A DNA stretch of 6,514 bases from assembly GCA_030727885.1 (NCBI GenBank), contig JANRAT010000129.1, positions 1 through 6,514 on the forward strand, in the 5' to 3' direction. Below, piece by piece: positions 6,505-6,514 of the stretch (positions are counted from its first letter, which is position 1; each line of letters begins with the position of its first letter). The position numbers and the translations under genes were made by a program. Below the pieces are notes generated by a model. It did not search any database. It was not told the origin of the DNA and saw nothing but the letters and a program-made list of their open reading frames with translations. This DNA is from Rhodospirillales bacterium (GTDB lineage Bacteria; Pseudomonadota; Alphaproteobacteria; Rhodospirillales; Casp-alpha2).

Positions 6505-6514
6505 TTCTTCTCAA

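Overview
The window reads as an alphaproteobacterial chromosomal segment. It is GC-rich, with densely packed genes all on the + strand. The gene order hemC - hemD - bacterial mitofilin (Mic60-like) - hemY-like is a known alphaproteobacterial arrangement. The HemY-type protein also carries the C-terminal CxxC...CxxC metal-binding ribbon seen in alphaproteobacterial versions. The sequence does not allow a safe assignment to order.

Layout: bases 1-32 are an AT-rich, poly-A-containing stretch unlike the rest. They sit exactly where the first ~21 codons of hemC should be, so hemC (33-905) is N-terminally incomplete. hemD (905-1618) overlaps hemC by one base. After a 36-base gap with a good ribosome binding site comes the mitofilin-family membrane protein (1655-2896). 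After 23 more bases comes the HemY/TPR protein (2920-4341). Two further genes are joined by 4-base overlaps: a NodB-type polysaccharide deacetylase (4338-5186, GTG start) and a GNAT-like acyltransferase (5183-6319). A 109-base spacer holds a candidate promoter and a hairpin, and leads into tRNA-Thr(CGT) at 6429-6504 with an encoded CCA end.

HemC and HemD catalyse consecutive cytoplasmic steps of tetrapyrrole synthesis: porphobilinogen to hydroxymethylbilane to uroporphyrinogen III. The mitofilin-like and HemY-like proteins are predicted inner-membrane proteins whose co-occurrence with heme genes is well known but not mechanistically settled. The deacetylase and acyltransferase look like a small carbohydrate-modifying pair, probably for the cell envelope. 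Their tight overlap with hemY suggests co-translation.

Most of the window is core, conserved material. I see no mobile element, CRISPR array, phage gene or clearly new system. The points most worth a second look are the abrupt hemC 5' end, the Mic60 homologue in its heme operon, the coupling of hemY to an envelope-type deacetylase/acyltransferase pair, and a candidate internal promoter in the end of hemD.
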